This document shows positions 34,105 to 46,802 of a stretch of DNA of 64,000 bases, piece after piece. Within the stretch, counting starts at the first letter, position 1, and each line of letters opens with the position of its first letter. This DNA is from Phlegmacium glaucopus (Eukaryota > Basidiomycota > Agaricomycetes > Agaricales > Cortinariaceae). Below the pieces are notes generated by a model. The model saw only the letters and a list, made by a program, of their open reading frames with translations, was not told where the DNA came from and did not search any database. A program made the position numbers and the translations under genes. The DNA is taken from the NCBI GenBank assembly GCA_015039465.1, contig MU130494.1, forward strand, positions 132,651 to 196,650, read 5' to 3'.

Positions 34105-37100
34105 ATGGGCAAAGGGCGCACGGCAAAAACTGCATTGCCTGAATGTGGGTTTCTTGTATATGCAGTATATTTATGGCGTAAACTTTGTTCAGTTGTTGAA
34201 TTATCAGAGGACTACAAGAAGATTCGGTGCAGAATATGTGAAGCGCTGCGAGGACAAAACCACGGTTGGATCAAAAAAGAAAGTTTACCTTCCCACTTAC
34301 AGTCGGACGGCCATGCTCGTGCTGTCAGTGCCCAGCAACACAATGGATCGATTCAAACGGCTGGAGAACACTCCATGCGAGAAGAAATGGCGATTGAAAA
34401 GAGTATGGACGACTTTGTTATGCTATCCTCAACAATCAAACCTGCAGTCACGGCAACGGTACACATTCCTAAACCAAGTGCGGAAGAACAAGAAATGTGG
34501 GACAATCATACTTTCTCCAATGAGATCTTCGACACAGGGATTGACCCCACACTTGCTGCAGTTGAAGAGAGGAAGCGTTTGGAGCGAGAGGCCACTAATT
34601 TTGATTTCTGGCGTGGCACAGATTTCCTCCCCGAAGAAGACCCAAATAACTGTGAACTACTGCTGGATGAACTGGAACAAGACGATATCCTGACTGAGTT
34701 GCTACGGAACGCACGTATGTATATTTCATTACGTTGGTAGGCTTCAATGCTTATTGTGTTTGGAGATAGATTTGAATGCGCCTGAGGTGGCAGACCTACT
34801 TGATGAAGAGTCGCGACGTGCAAGTCAGCCTAAGATTTCTGATACTTGGTCACCATATGAATCAAAAATGGCAAGCTGGCTCTTTAACACTCCGAACAAT
34901 TACTAAATGTGCTTTCCCTTCCATAATATTAATAGATGTTCCTCCTTGACACCCTTGACAACCTTCCCAGGATGCGAATATCTAACTCACTCATGAATGT
35001 ATTTCTTTGGGTACTCCGTGAAGCAGGCACTCGTGATGTTCCCTCTTTATACCATCTTCGTCAAGTACAGGCCTCTCTCCGGAAGTCATCTGGTGTACCA
35101 ACCACGCAGCACAAGTCCTCTAAAGGGAATATTTATTCTATGAATGATCCACGTACTCTGGTGGCTATGGTGAGTGATACAACCATCTTTATACTATATT
35201 AATTACAATTGTTTTATCCTAGGACTGGGCCAATCCCACAATATGCGATCATATTCGTCGCTATCCAGTGATTCCACCGGATGGGGTTATTTCTGAGGTT
35301 TATCATGCACAGAAATGGCGGAAGGATGTTGATCGACATACATTAAGCCCTATGTATGATGCTGGGGACCGCCACTACTATATTGATGAACTTGCACGCC
35401 TCAGAAATGGTAGTTTTATTATTCCAGTGCGATGGCTGGAGGACAACAATGGAAATGTTTTTGCAGATGCATATGTTGTTACTTTTGACAACCAAGTACG
35501 AGATTTCCCGGTCACAATCACAATTAATCCAAGATGTTGACGAGCACTGCAGTTTGCCGCCAATGTTGTTGATAACGATATGATCTTAATAAAGGCATCA
35601 GATCTACAAGATAACCTTTTAGACCTGAGGGACTTAGGTTTGCTTCCTACTACATGGAACAGTGAGTTGTGTGTATTACTCCACATCATAAAGCTGCTCA
35701 CGAGGACAGGTCAAGCTATTGACTCTGGACATCCAGCACATATGCCTAACCCTGACCGTGCATTAGCAGAGGGTGATTCCCTATACTCCAGCTGGATAGA
35801 TATATTTGGTGATGATGTATCTGGAAACCGATCAAAGAGCTGGAATAAACACTGGAACACATACATCAGTCACCGAAACCTACCTCGAAAATTCCTTCAA
35901 CAAGAATTCCATACACATTTTGTTTCTACGTCACCAGTTGCTAGTATCCCTGAACAGTTCCATGGTATTAAACAGGTTATTGAGTATGCCAAAGTCATCA
36001 AATTGCAGCTCTGGGACTAAATCATTGTTAGGTCAACACATAAGAAGCCTGTGAAGGTTCGTCATGGAACATCAGGAGCACAAGTGCGGTTAAAGATCTA
36101 TGTAAACTGTGGTCCAGGGGATAACCCTGCTCAGAGCGAAGTCTGTGGCCACATCGGCGGAAATGGAAACCACCTATGCAGGAAATGCTTGGTTGGCGGG
36201 CCACAACAATTCAAAGAAACTGATATTGGGTTTCATAGTCTCTTTGAGGTGGGAAATCATCTTTTTATCGTTACTGGTACTTACCACATTGAGATGTCCA
36301 GGCTGGTGTTGCTCGTTCTGCTGAAGGGATCCTCTCAGATGTCAAGTCCCAGGTTGAACTGGCCTGTCTTGGTATTGCCCATAATGTACAGAATCAGCAG
36401 ACTAAGAATGGTATCAAAGATGGGTACACCCAATTCTGGATTGATGACCTAGTAGCTTGTGCTCGAACGTTGCGCAAGAACCACCCTGAACGGACTACAG
36501 TTGATATCCAGACTGAACTGTTGACCTGGGTGCATAAAAACAAAAGTGATATTTATAATCCATTTTTGACATTGGATGGTGAGCACCTGCCTGACGATAG
36601 TGCAGTTGCCATCTGATTGAATTTTTGACAGGGTTTGATCCTGCTCTTGATACTCCTGTGGAAATCCTTCACACCATTCTTCTGGGCATTGTCAAATACC
36701 TGTGGCACGGCTCGCATACTCCATGGACAGTTAGTCAAAAACAGACATATTCAGTTCGTTTGCAATCAACTGAACAATCTGGGCTTTCCATCCATGCTAT
36801 TCGTGCTAATTACATCATGCAATAAGCCAACTCACTAATTGGACGGCAGTTTAAAACTATTGCACAGGTCAATGTGTTTCATGTCTATGATCTTGTAGAT
36901 ACCACTCGGTTCCTTCTTACCAGAGCAGTAGGAGAACTTGCTGCACTCTTATGGATACCAGAAATATGAAATATGGAAGAATATCTTGTATGTTTGAAGC
37001 ACCGTTTTTTATTCATATTTTCTGAATGATTTTTTTGCAGTCTGACATTGAAGTGGCCACTGCAAATGTGCTTGACCTATTCGCCATGATTGATCCATCA

Positions 37101-38393
37101 AAGATGACATCTAAAGTCAAACTCCACCTTCTTGTGCACTTGAAATCAGATATCCTTCATTTTGGACCTCTTGTTGGGGTCGCAACAGAGGTGTTTGAGT
37201 GTTTCAATGCCATTTTTAGATTTTGCTCTATCTTTTCAAACCATCTTGCCCCTAGTCGAGACATAGCCTTCCAATTGGCTGGTCAAGAATTGTTGAAGCA
37301 TCGCCTCACTGGTGGTTGGTGGCCGACGGCAGATGGGAAATGGGAGCGACCAGGGCCCTCTGTCCGTAATTTCATTCATGCTCAGCCGACACTCCAAGCT
37401 CTTGTGGGTTGGACCAGCACAGAACCACTTGTAAATGGTAGGTCCTGATTCTTACTGTACGTCTTGGTTTGCTTACAATGTTTAGGTTCTTTCAGACTAG
37501 AACCACTCAAGCGAGACGCAAGTCAGAAGACTGAGAGCCGAAAGTACATCCCATGGTTCCTGACACAAGGGGCCAAAGCCCTTAACTCATTAGAAGATTC
37601 CAATTCACAATGGACTCCCTGCCGGTTTGCTGTAGCGCGTTCTGGAGACAAATGTTTAGTAGGATCATGGATTTTTGCAAGATCACCATTAAATGTAAGT
37701 TTAATGTTATTATCTCAGTGTATTAACATTGATACCTTTTTATGTACTAGGACACTGAACTCATAACTGGCCGCATTGTTGAAATTCTGGCAAATACCAC
37801 AGGTGACCATGCTGTCATTGTACTTGACATTTTCAAAGTTCTTTCTACACGACATGAAATCTTTGGAATGCCGATGCTGGCTCGACGCCATGAAGAAACA
37901 ACCTACATTGTTATTCCATCTACTGTATGTATATTTGTCTCTATATATGATAACAACCTCTAAATAATATCTATAGGGCATAGATTTCCTGTACAATGTA
38001 CAGCATGATTGTCCTCTTGCAAAATGTACTGCATCAGGTAAGCAACCAGTAATGCAGGAGCGCGTCGAATCTGGTCTGTTCAAGGCCTATATTGAACATG
38101 AAACAATTGAATGATTTGTCATTAACACCCATGCATTCCACAATGCACACCTCCTTCGTGCAACCTTACCTCGTTCCATTGTTGTTCCCATTCCTCTTTA
38201 TCAAGAAAGGGAGGCAAAACATATTGAAATTGCAGAGAGCCTTCGATCCATGCAGGAAGTCAAGCGGACTGCGACCAAAGCACGTGCAGTGCAGAAGAAG
38301 CAAGAGGCAATCATGACAGCAGACAAGACAGGTTCAGGGCCCAACAAGCGTACAAGATTGGAAATACAGGAGGCTGACTTCAACAGGTTGTGA
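34105..38393 (+). pseudogene. large C2H2-headed transposon-like gene, multi-exon, decayed
   Basis: I recognise a large multicopy Agaricomycete family usually named only as C2H2 or hypothetical proteins; a link to CACTA/Plavaka-type transposases is possible but unproven. The zinc-finger-like start is KIRCRICEALRGQNH with a distant HLQSDGH. Conserved blocks: [157 protein letters not shown]. Visible introns: 34715-34769, 34871-34935 (GC-AG), 35170-35222 and several more. Damage: frame changes near 35530 and 36020, a TAA at about 36822, and TGA at 36967-36969 and 38112-38114 where the family has Arg. The last block ends with TGA at 38391-38393. Confidence 0.75.
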
Positions 38394-38463
38394 ATAGCAT
38401 TTTATCTTAATGTATTTAGGTTTTAGATTATTAATATATTGAGCAATATACTCAAATATTATT

Positions 38464-38965
38464 TCACTTGCGATTGTGCCAGTTCCATATGTGACACATA
38501 CGTGAGACCTCCATGATGGGCCTGTTACTACATGGATGTCATGTGCCAGGCAGCTGAGCCGCATCAAATATTTCACCTGCGATCGTGCCGGTTCCATATG
38601 TGACACGTACATGAGACGAGACCTCCATGATGGGCCTGTTACTACATGGATGTCACATTTGCACATGTGCCAGGCAGCTGAGCTGACATCAAATATTTCA
38701 CCTGCAATCATGCCGGTTCTGTATGTGACACGTACATGAGACGAGACCTCCATGATGGGCCTGTTACTACATGGATGTCACATTTGCACATGTGCCAGGC
38801 AGCTGAGCCGACATCAAATATTTCACCTGCCATCATGCCGGTTCCGTATGTGACACGTACATGAGACGAGACCTCCATGATGGGCCTGTTGCTACATGGA
38901 TGTCACATTTGCACATGTGCCAGGCAGCTGAGCCGACATCAAATATCTCAGCTGCAATGGAGCTG
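38464..38965 (+). repeat. tandem array, 114-125-bp units, four copies
   Basis: GAGACCTCCATGATGGGCCT recurs at 38504, 38618, 38743 and 38868. Each unit also holds GCCGGTTCCATATGTGACAC, CTACATGGATGTCACATTTG and CCAGGCAGCTGAGC. The first unit lacks a CACATTTG block. The array starts 70 bp after the preceding pseudogene. Confidence 0.92.
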
Positions 38966-39019
38966 ATTCCATATCTGACTCACGTGGATAGATATACATT
39001 CCCAATGAAACTACAAAAC

Positions 39020-39325
39020 GTGACTATTAGGTCTCATACATTTGGCGGTGTATTAGTCCTCGTATCGACTGCGCTCGTCTATTATATTAAAAAACTATAT
39101 ATGTGTTTATCCGTCATTTTCTTTGCTTTATATTGCGATCACTTTATTCAGTTTTATCACATGCTCGAATCATTTGATTATGTTAGCTACCCTACTCTCT
39201 GGTATAAATACGGGCTCCGAGTGTATGTAGCTCTTAGCGAATTCCAGACCTTTTAACCGTCTCTCTGTGTGCCAAAAGCTCACACTTGTCGCTTACTCAG
39301 TCACCAGTGTTACGCGTTTGTCACA
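39020..39325 (+). mobile_element. possible solo LTR remnant
   Basis: The stretch has a TATA-like GGTATAAATACGGG, then CGTCTCTCTGTGTGCC and an end GTTTGTCACA, parallel to the gypsy LTR at 42381-42728 (GGTATATAAAAGCC, CCTCTGTGTGTCG, TTCGTCACA). Its 5' end is not defined and no target duplication was found. A part (39090-39165) also resembles 13235-13312. Confidence 0.35.
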
Positions 39326-39534
39326 GAGCGTGCCTGTTCAAAAGAAGCCTGTAGAAACAAAAAACAAAATGATATAACTTTATTGTTCTTCTAGAGTATT
39401 TTTTATGTGTGTACGTCATGCGGCTTTATTATGGTGGCGCATTTTGAGAGAACAAAAGGCAGCAACAAAAAAGAAAGAAGTAGATAAGGTCCGACCTACG
39501 ACTGACCCTCAACTAGATTCCTTCTCACTCTCAA

Positions 39535-41013
39535 ATGCCCTTTCATGTCGAGCGTTACCTGCCAGGAAATGATGGTGGTACATTATGCCTCGGGATAACT
39601 TCTACAGAACTAGCCAGTGGAGGTAAAGGCTCAAATATACTGTAATCTTCATATATTGAATGCGTTGTGAAGGCAAGGATGGTGTCAAGATTTGGAACTT
39701 TCATGATTGGAATCCAATTAGTATCCCCCCCGGAGGATCAGGCCGTGGAGCTACGACAGCTCTAGTCTGGATTGAAAGAAACCTTCTTGTATATGGAACG
39801 ACGACGGGCTGCCTTGTGATCCTTAGACGCCGCGAAAATGATGTATGTTTATGTTTTGCATAGTGTTATTCTAGTACTGAGACCACTTAGGACACATATT
39901 TCGAAGAGGTCAGTTGCACTCAGTTAGACTCGGAAGATCCTTCCGAGATTATAGGGTTGGTATTCGACCCCACCCCAAATTATCTCGCAGCTTGCAAAAA
40001 AAATGGGATCGTTCAACTCTACGAGTTGAACTTCTCAGAGATGACCTTGATGATACTTTTCTCAAAAAAAACGGATAACATGCCGAAGGTCATTTCCTTC
40101 GGAAAGATGAGAGGAGATTACCACGATGTAGTGGTATTTGCCATGAACGGAAATGTGTAAGTACTCCATTAACTGACTTTGCAATTTATCATCTGACAGA
40201 AAACTTAGATACACGTTCACTGGCAAGGACGGCCAATCAGATACAGAAGTCAAATCGACGGGATGCAAGATGTACGTGGTCAACTTAGAGGAAAGAAGTG
40301 TTATTGATTCACTGTCCTCAGTTATAATGCATACTTGAATGAAGACTTTTTCTGCATTGATGATCCCCAATATGGTGCAAAGCTGCTCAAAATAGAAGAT
40401 GCGACAAGAATAACTGAATTTCCAGTCCTTCAGACGCAACACAAGGTTCGAATGCGAGGGGTCGTTTTTTACTGTGACTCGGAAAATGGAAAAATCATTG
40501 CCATTGGCAGTGACCACGGTGTTGTCTATCTTAATTATCTGAGTGGAAGAGTCGAAACTCTGAAAGTGGGCGAACCTGATGATCGGATTCAGATAGTCAA
40601 AGTGAGTGGCCAATTCCGAGGCTTTCCTATAAGTGCTAAGGCAAAGTAGGTGGTTGATATCTCAGGTATAACAACCATAATTGCCGCTTGTAACTCTACT
40701 CGGAGGTCCACAATCGCAGTTTTGAAAAAAGGGAGTCAAGTGTCCAATTTCAAACTGGGCCAAATTGTCAAGATCGTGCTTTTCCTCTCTATCCTATTAA
40801 TGATATCGGTCCTCGTCCTGGTGAGTTATGTCAACTGCAGGAGAAAGTTCAAAGTAACGAGCTGAAGCATTCTAGAAACTTGAACTCGTAGCTGTGAAGG
40901 ACCCCTCATGTTGTGGATCCAAGATTTCGGAATCGGAGCTTTGGGATCGCATTTCAGAAGCTGAAAGGAAAATAGAAATGGCAATGAGCGGTAATAAGGT
41001 TGTGTTAAAGTAG
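39535..41013 (+). CDS. beta-propeller (WD40-like) protein with C-terminal membrane segment
   Basis: A member of an Agaricomycete WD40-like family that I recognise by LASGGKDGVKIWNF, GRGATTALVWIERNLLVYGT, IGLVFDPTPNYLAACKKNGI, CIDDPQYGAKLLKI and IAIGSDHGVVYL. Exons: 39535-39622, 39673-39842, 39891-40156, 40200-40271, 40322-40601, 40650-40820, 40876-41013; frame is kept throughout, giving 394 aa. Introns are 43-56 bp. Near the end IVKIVLFLSILLMISVLVL looks like a single membrane helix, followed by a short tail with CCGSKISE. The propeller would be a binding platform, perhaps anchored to a membrane by its C-terminus. The ligand is unknown. The gene looks intact, unlike its neighbours. Confidence 0.8.
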
Positions 41014-41598
41014 TGATGAACCCTATCAACAGAGACATTCATTCATCATCTTATGATCCAATTTACGGATAAGTATCACCCCCAATTTTCGTGAGATTGT
41101 TTTCAACGACAATCGCCGTAGGTCCACAAGAAAGAACATATCTTAAAGTTCTTTCGACTTTCGACAAGGCACAGTACTCTCGATGTCTCTGGTCGGCGTT
41201 TCATGTCAAGACCTGTCGTCGTTATTCCACTTTGATAAGGAGTATAGAAAAGATAAGATAAACTAAAATAGGAAATTGGGCAAAGGGTATTAAACCATCT
41301 ATCTAAGAATGATTAGATATATATTGCTGTCTCGTCACCAGACGAAGGAACCATAATTGATAAGAAGTAAAGAATGAAGACGATAAGAGAATGGTTAGGT
41401 ATCACGAGGTGTTTAGAGATTACGCGACGTGCTGAAAGGGTCACGGTCGTTACACATGCCCTGCCCTTTTTTTTCCCCCCTAAGTACTAAGTCCAACACA
41501 TCACACGACAAATGTGACGTGTCCACTTTTTGGACTTGTTGCTTCTTTCCTTGCTCCCATAACGACGACACCAACACTTTTTCAATCACCAAATCAAG

Positions 41599-42168
41599 AT
41601 GTCAAACAACAGTGAAGGCAATCGCGAGAAAAGGGAAGATGCGAACTTCGAAATCAACAACAGCCAGGTATAGAATTCCTCAACATTCAATATTCATTCT
41701 GACGGTTGATCTGATTAATGATTTTAAGGAACCTGTGTGCTATCGATTGGGTCAAAAGTAATCCGAAGGGGACCTCAGAAGAATCCGCAATCTATTTTGA
41801 CACGCTTCCCGAGGCTGAACTCAAGGTTCGCTATGCCTTTCCTATGACTAAACACCTCAAAATATATTGTTATTGATCTATCATTCATCTAGAAATACCA
41901 AGCTCTCAAAGCCAACGCGGTGAGTAATGAAATTTGACATGTCTATTTGTTAATATGTCTGATTGTAATCTAACAGAAAAATGTAAAGGCTGCTGCACGA
42001 GTTGTGTCAACCAGCACTGGCAAATGGGCGGCAGGGAACATGTCTACAGCTGGGCCGGGATATTTTATAATTTTCACCTATAATTTAACTAGTTTTTTCA
42101 AAAATAACATCGAATTGCATCGAATTGCATATAATAAGCTTGAGAAACTGAAAGATGGAATGTCCTGA
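41599..42168 (+). CDS. small conserved hypothetical protein, four exons, altered C-terminus
   Basis: Exons 41599-41667 (MSNNSEGNREKREDANFEIN...), 41729-41825 (NLCAIDWVKSNPKGTSEES), 41893-41919 (KYQALKANA) and 41977-42168 (KNVKAAARVVSTSTGKWAAG). The pattern matches a small soluble Agaricomycete family I know only as hypothetical. The exon 1/exon 2 join by GT-AG ends leaves the frame one base off, so either the splice site is unusual or there is an indel. After WAAGNMSTAGPG the frame runs into AT-rich sequence and ends at TGA 42166-42168; the true C-terminus seems to be replaced by the ATCGAAT repeat region. Confidence 0.5.
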
Positions 42169-42335
42169 ATATTGAATTAGATGGGATTTGAGTTTATTCG
42201 ACTGGAAACTATTTTATTCGATTCAGCATCGAATAAAATCTAATAAAGTGTGTCATTTCACGAATGCCACAGAATAAAATCGAATAAAATCGAATGATAC
42301 TATTTAATTCGATTTAATTCGATCTACTTCGATCC
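42095..42335. repeat. ATCGAATAAA / TTTAATTCGAT short repeat with dyad symmetry
   Basis: Copies of GAATAAAATC cluster at 42210-42300 and their inverse TTTAATTCGAT at 42300-42335. ATCGAATTGCAT is doubled at about 42110-42130. The block separates the small gene from the gypsy LTR. Just after it, GGCCTCAA is repeated three times. Confidence 0.75.
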
Positions 42336-42380
42336 GATTTTCACTGGGCCTCAAGGCCTCAAGGCCTCAGATGTGCCCCC

Positions 42381-42728
42381 TGTAACGATCCGGTGTTATT
42401 CCTTACTGTTACTTAATTCTTTGTCACATGAGCCCTTGGTATTTCATATCAAGGGCTCCTTTGTTCCATTCTTTGATTACGGGCTGCCCCGATCTCCTTC
42501 TGTTATACTAGGTACCTGGTGGAGACCCTCCTGTCTCAGGTATCACCTTTTATGTCTAAACCGTTGATCCCCGACCGCGTAGTCTTTAGCCCCCTGGTAT
42601 ATAAAAGCCCCAGTAGCTTAAACTATGCGGTAGTGAATTCTATAAACTTTAACCCGTCTATCGAGTTCCTCTGTGTGTCGAAACCACACTCCTGTTACCC
42701 AACGGTCACAGAAGTCACTTTCGTCACA
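42381..42728 (+). mobile_element. Ty3/gypsy 5' LTR (348 bp)
   Basis: Starts TGTAACGATCCGG and ends CTTTCGTCACA. It has a TATA-like GGTATATAAAAGCC two thirds along, and lies 166 bp upstream of the gag start. The partner 3' LTR was not found downstream. Boundaries are by TG..CA and by position. Confidence 0.7.
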
Positions 42729-42894
42729 TCTTTTTTGACGGAAAAGAAAACAAACCCTCTCAACTTACCTCACCGTCTAGTCGCCTAGGAGCCCTTCGGC
42801 CTGATCACCCGGACCATCCAGCAACTAACGGACTAAAACACAGAAAAGAAAATAACCAGATACGTATTCCCTTGAAATTGCTATTATACTAACC

Positions 42895-45440
42895 ATGTCT
42901 GCAAGAACTTACAATTTACGAGCTCGTACTGGAATAGCTAACCAGTCGAGTCAGGCCCCGGCTAAACCCCCTTCCCGTCATCCTGGTACTTCAGCCAGTA
43001 AGGCTACTACGGGATCGAGACCCGCTGCCGATGCTGCTAGAGCGCTCTATAGCGACGTTGCGGCATCGAGACCCCCTTCCCCTAGGGAAGAGATCCTTGT
43101 CGTTCCATCTGGAGACCCTGAGACGGGTGCCAGTGGTGCGGAAGAGATTCATCGTTCCGTGAACGAAATACCTGTTGTCCATAACATTAGTAGCAATAAT
43201 GACTTGGATAGAGTAACCTCGAGTGATTCTAGTAATCTTCCTGAAGGCCCGGAAGACACTCCGTGGACTACTGTGAGGCGCAGACGTGCGCATAGTCTTG
43301 GCTCCCTAGATAGAGCCCGAAAAAATAGCCGTGATGACAATCTTTGGGCTAAAAAACTTACCGTTGAGCAGATGCAAGCCATCAGAGCTGCTGCCAAAGC
43401 TTTGACTGGGAAGCAAAGACAGCAGATTCACCGTCACCAGGAGAATACCCGGGCTGGACGTGATAGCTCACTCTCGTCTAGAGGAGAAGGACCCTCAGAC
43501 CCGAAGGGTAAAAGGATAGACCCCAAGGAATGGGGAAATCTCAATCTCAGTGCTGAGAGTCTGGACATTGAGGCACAAGTAGCTGCGCTCAAATCATTCC
43601 ACTCAAATAATAAATCTAAGGAGCATTCAAAGAAGAGATACTCTCGTCATAAGGAGAGAGCTCCAGCTTCACACCGTAACAACCCAGCGGCATCCGTTAT
43701 GGATAATACCCAATACCGTGACTCTCACCACCGTACGAAGTCTCCCACACGGGCAATCCGACCCACTGAATCTCGTCCGGCTGCACAGATAGCTCCCAAA
43801 AGTTACCTGGGTACGGCACTTAACAACGTTGGACGTGCTCGAGGCTCAAAACGCCTAGAAGACCCCCCAGCCTCGCCATCAGAGTCACCCGACCCCTCGT
43901 TTCATTCCTCTGATGACGATTCCGGTACTAGCTCAACCAGCACCGAATCGGATAATACCTCCAGTAATCAGGGTCATCGACGACGGCGTGATAACCGACA
44001 CGGTCGGAATAAACGACGACACCGATACTCGTCATCTCGGCCGACCATTAAACCAATTCCACCTAAAGAGTACAGTGGAGTAGCAGACGCTCGCGCTTAC
44101 CATCGGTTTGTACGAGAGAGCTAAGCATACATCCGTGATGGGAAAGTACGAGGACGCCGAAAAGTGTTTTTATTATCATATTACTTAACGGACAAAGCTA
44201 CACGCAGAATGTCTCAATGAACGAAGAAGACTGGACATTGTCCCAGTTTTATACGGAACTATTTAATTATTGCTTTCCTATTGACTACCGAATGCAGATG
44301 CGAAAGACATTATTTCGCTGCCATCAAAATGAAAAAAGTGTAGCGGAATACACACATGAGTTGCAAGAATTATTCAATATGATTGGTGATATATCTGAGC
44401 AAGATAAAGTTATCAAGTTCTGGAATGGATCACGATCCATGATTCAAAAGGGACTTTGGAGGGATAACCTTAATCCCGAAATTTCCTCCTGGAATGAGGT
44501 AGTTTCTCAAGCTGAAATTATTGAAATCTCTGAAAACGTAGCTGAAAGAAGAGACAAGAGAACCGGGCAGTCCTCTCAACCAGCTGTATCTGGTGGAGGA
44601 AATTCCAGACCTAAATCTCACCAAGCTGATAGGTCCAGTATACGGTCAGTTACTTATGATCACCATCGACGCTCCCACAATCATTCGGGAGTTAAACACC
44701 CCACCCGAACATTGAATATTCCTCATGGAAAATCGTCTCGGACTTCGACCCCTCAGCATAACACTTTCAATAAGAAAAAATCTACCACTAGTAACCGATC
44801 GCATTCTCACAATTACCCCAAGCCAGAGGCTCGGAATACCCCCAAACTCTCCGACAAAGAGAGAGAGGAGCTACGTACCGTGGGCAGGTGCTTCCTATGC
44901 AAGGAGACCGGCCATTTCGCCCGAGATTGTCCAACTACTAGTGTAGTCATGTCCAAAAACGGGTCTAGACCCCCAGGTGCTGCTACGTTCAACATCGAAC
45001 CGGTACCAGTGACCGAGACTGAGTCGGATGACTTTGTGGAAGTACTTGATAGCCTTCCGTTAGGAGCCATGTACTTCGGAGACAGCGAACAAATAACACC
45101 AATAATACCTTGGCCTCTCGACGAATGGAGAGACCATTATCCTTACTGGGATGAACCGGGCATCTTCCCGCGCAAAGCAATTGGTGATTGCTATGCCATG
45201 GTAGTCGATTCCATACTCACCCAGGAACAACCTTTGCCCGGTGATGAGCTGTTTGATTTCCCAGAATTACGACCGGAGCTACGATTTTACATTATCAAAC
45301 ATCCCGACCGAAACGACTACATCATTGAGGATCGGCTCACCTGTAAACAAGTGACAATTGCTCAGACTATCCTAGAGAACCGTAAATTTGCCATCAGCAG
45401 ATGGTATTCAAAGCAGCGGTTGCAACTTGCGAGCGCTTAA
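42895..45440 (+). pseudogene. Ty3/gypsy gag, two broken frames, no pol
   Basis: The first frame (42895-44124) starts MSARTYNLRARTGI, is basic and Ser-rich, and reaches PPKEYSGVADARAYHRFVRES. A TAA at 44122-44124 stops it, but the frame goes on as AYIRDGKVRGRRKVFLLSYY. A small deletion near 44212 then shifts to the frame 44217-45440. That frame holds the retroviral-type gag core (LSQFYTELFNYCFPIDYRMQ, QNEKSVAEYTHELQELF) and a CCHC zinc knuckle (CFLCKETGHFARDC, about 44890-44932). It ends at TAA 45438-45440. No protease or polymerase follows. In the intact family gag is followed by pol, so most of the element is missing. Confidence 0.85.
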
Positions 45441-46401
45441 CCGCACAGAAAAAGCAATGCACCGAGAACACAGATTTCTCGTTATCGAGTGGGATTTAAA
45501 CTCCGCTCGAAATGACATCAACCCCTTATTGGTTGCTCTCAACCTTCACCATCTCCCCCCTCTGGATGTAAGAATGGATAAAATGCGATTATATTTCTAT
45601 GGTATTACTACCAGCTTATATACCTATGTAATGGCCCATAAATAACTCTTATAATCTACAATGGGGTGGCACTACAATAAGACGAGACAAAGGGAATGAA
45701 GGCTATAAATGAACTAAAGGGGAATATATACATAATGTGGCCTGGCCACCATTGAATCCGTTGTTGCCCGGAAACGGATCGGGTTTGTTATTCCAACACT
45801 GGAGCCTCGAAAACACAAAAAAAAAGGTAAGAAAAAGTCTTGACTTTGTGTATATACTAAGTAACTAATGAAATTCCATAACATTACAGCAAATCTTTAT
45901 ACCTAACGCGGTCCCAGCACAAGTATACAAACAATGCTGCCCCTCCCTTCGTAGAGTGATGTGTGCAACACCTTACACATCATAGCTGAATAGCAGGATT
46001 CAGGATGGGGTTTGGGGAAATATAGGGTGACCCATGATGAGGGAAGCTCACCAGGTGCGAACTAATGTTCTAACTGGACTGCCAAATCTCACCTTCCCTG
46101 CCTCACACTCATTGTGAACCCCATCCCACTGTGACGGTGCAGCCCCTAGTGCATTAAGTACTGGGCACAAACCGCCGGTTGGTTCACGGTTCTGGCTTGA
46201 TTCATCTGGTAATGCTATTTATAGAGAAGCTATTTGTGGACACAGCGCATCAAATGGCAAGGCAGAACGGGGACGCAGGAGCTGCAGTAAGTCATGCATC
46301 ACTCACTTGAAGGGATGATGCACAACTACCTAACCTACTGCTACAGTTGATATTGCATTACTACTCGTTGACAATTACACTAAATCTTGCATTATAATGG
46401 C
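45441..46401. other. about 1 kb without a supported gene
   Basis: A short frame at 45388-45645 (MHREHRFLVIEWDLNSARND) has a plausible composition but no recognisable match and no start of its own. The rest shows only short frames. Confidence 0.5.
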
Positions 46402-46553
46402 GTAGGTGGCTGTCGGTACTCCACGTTCCTTCTGTCAACAATCTCGCGGACTTATTCACCAAAGCACTTGGGTGTGTCACTCATCAACATGTGTGTATTT
46501 TACTACGTTTATGCGAGGATACCACACATCTCAAGCAAGGGGGAGTGTTGTGA
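46402..46553 (+). pseudogene. Ty1/copia RNase H C-terminus
   Basis: The frame reads VLHVPSVNNLADLFTKALG, the standard copia RNase H ending, and continues with CEDTTHLKQGGVL to TGA 46551-46553. Upstream it is cut by stops at about 46400. A polypurine tract AAGCAAGGGGGAG leads into the LTR, so only the last ~50 residues of the element remain. Confidence 0.85.
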
Positions 46554-46802
46554 TAAGTATTCATCGCGTGTGGGTTTTGGCACGTGCAGGTCGAGTGCTA
46601 CATCCGCTGGATACCAGTTCCTATCATTCCTATCATAATGAATAGGGTGTATATATTGTTTTCGTTCCTCCTTTCTTTCTTTCCCTCAGTTGATTCACCG
46701 AACGTATCAACTGAGGTATGTCATATATTATTCCTATATTATTCTTTCCTACTTATGTACCTTACTAGCTTCATATTTTATCATTATCTATCTTCGAAAA
46801 CA
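46546..46802 (+). mobile_element. copia 3' LTR (257 bp)
   Basis: Starts TGTTGTGATAAGTATTC right after the polypurine tract and ends TTCGAAAACA. The start overlaps the last codons of the RNase H frame, as usual in copia elements. The 3' end is by the TG..CA rule. Confidence 0.65.
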
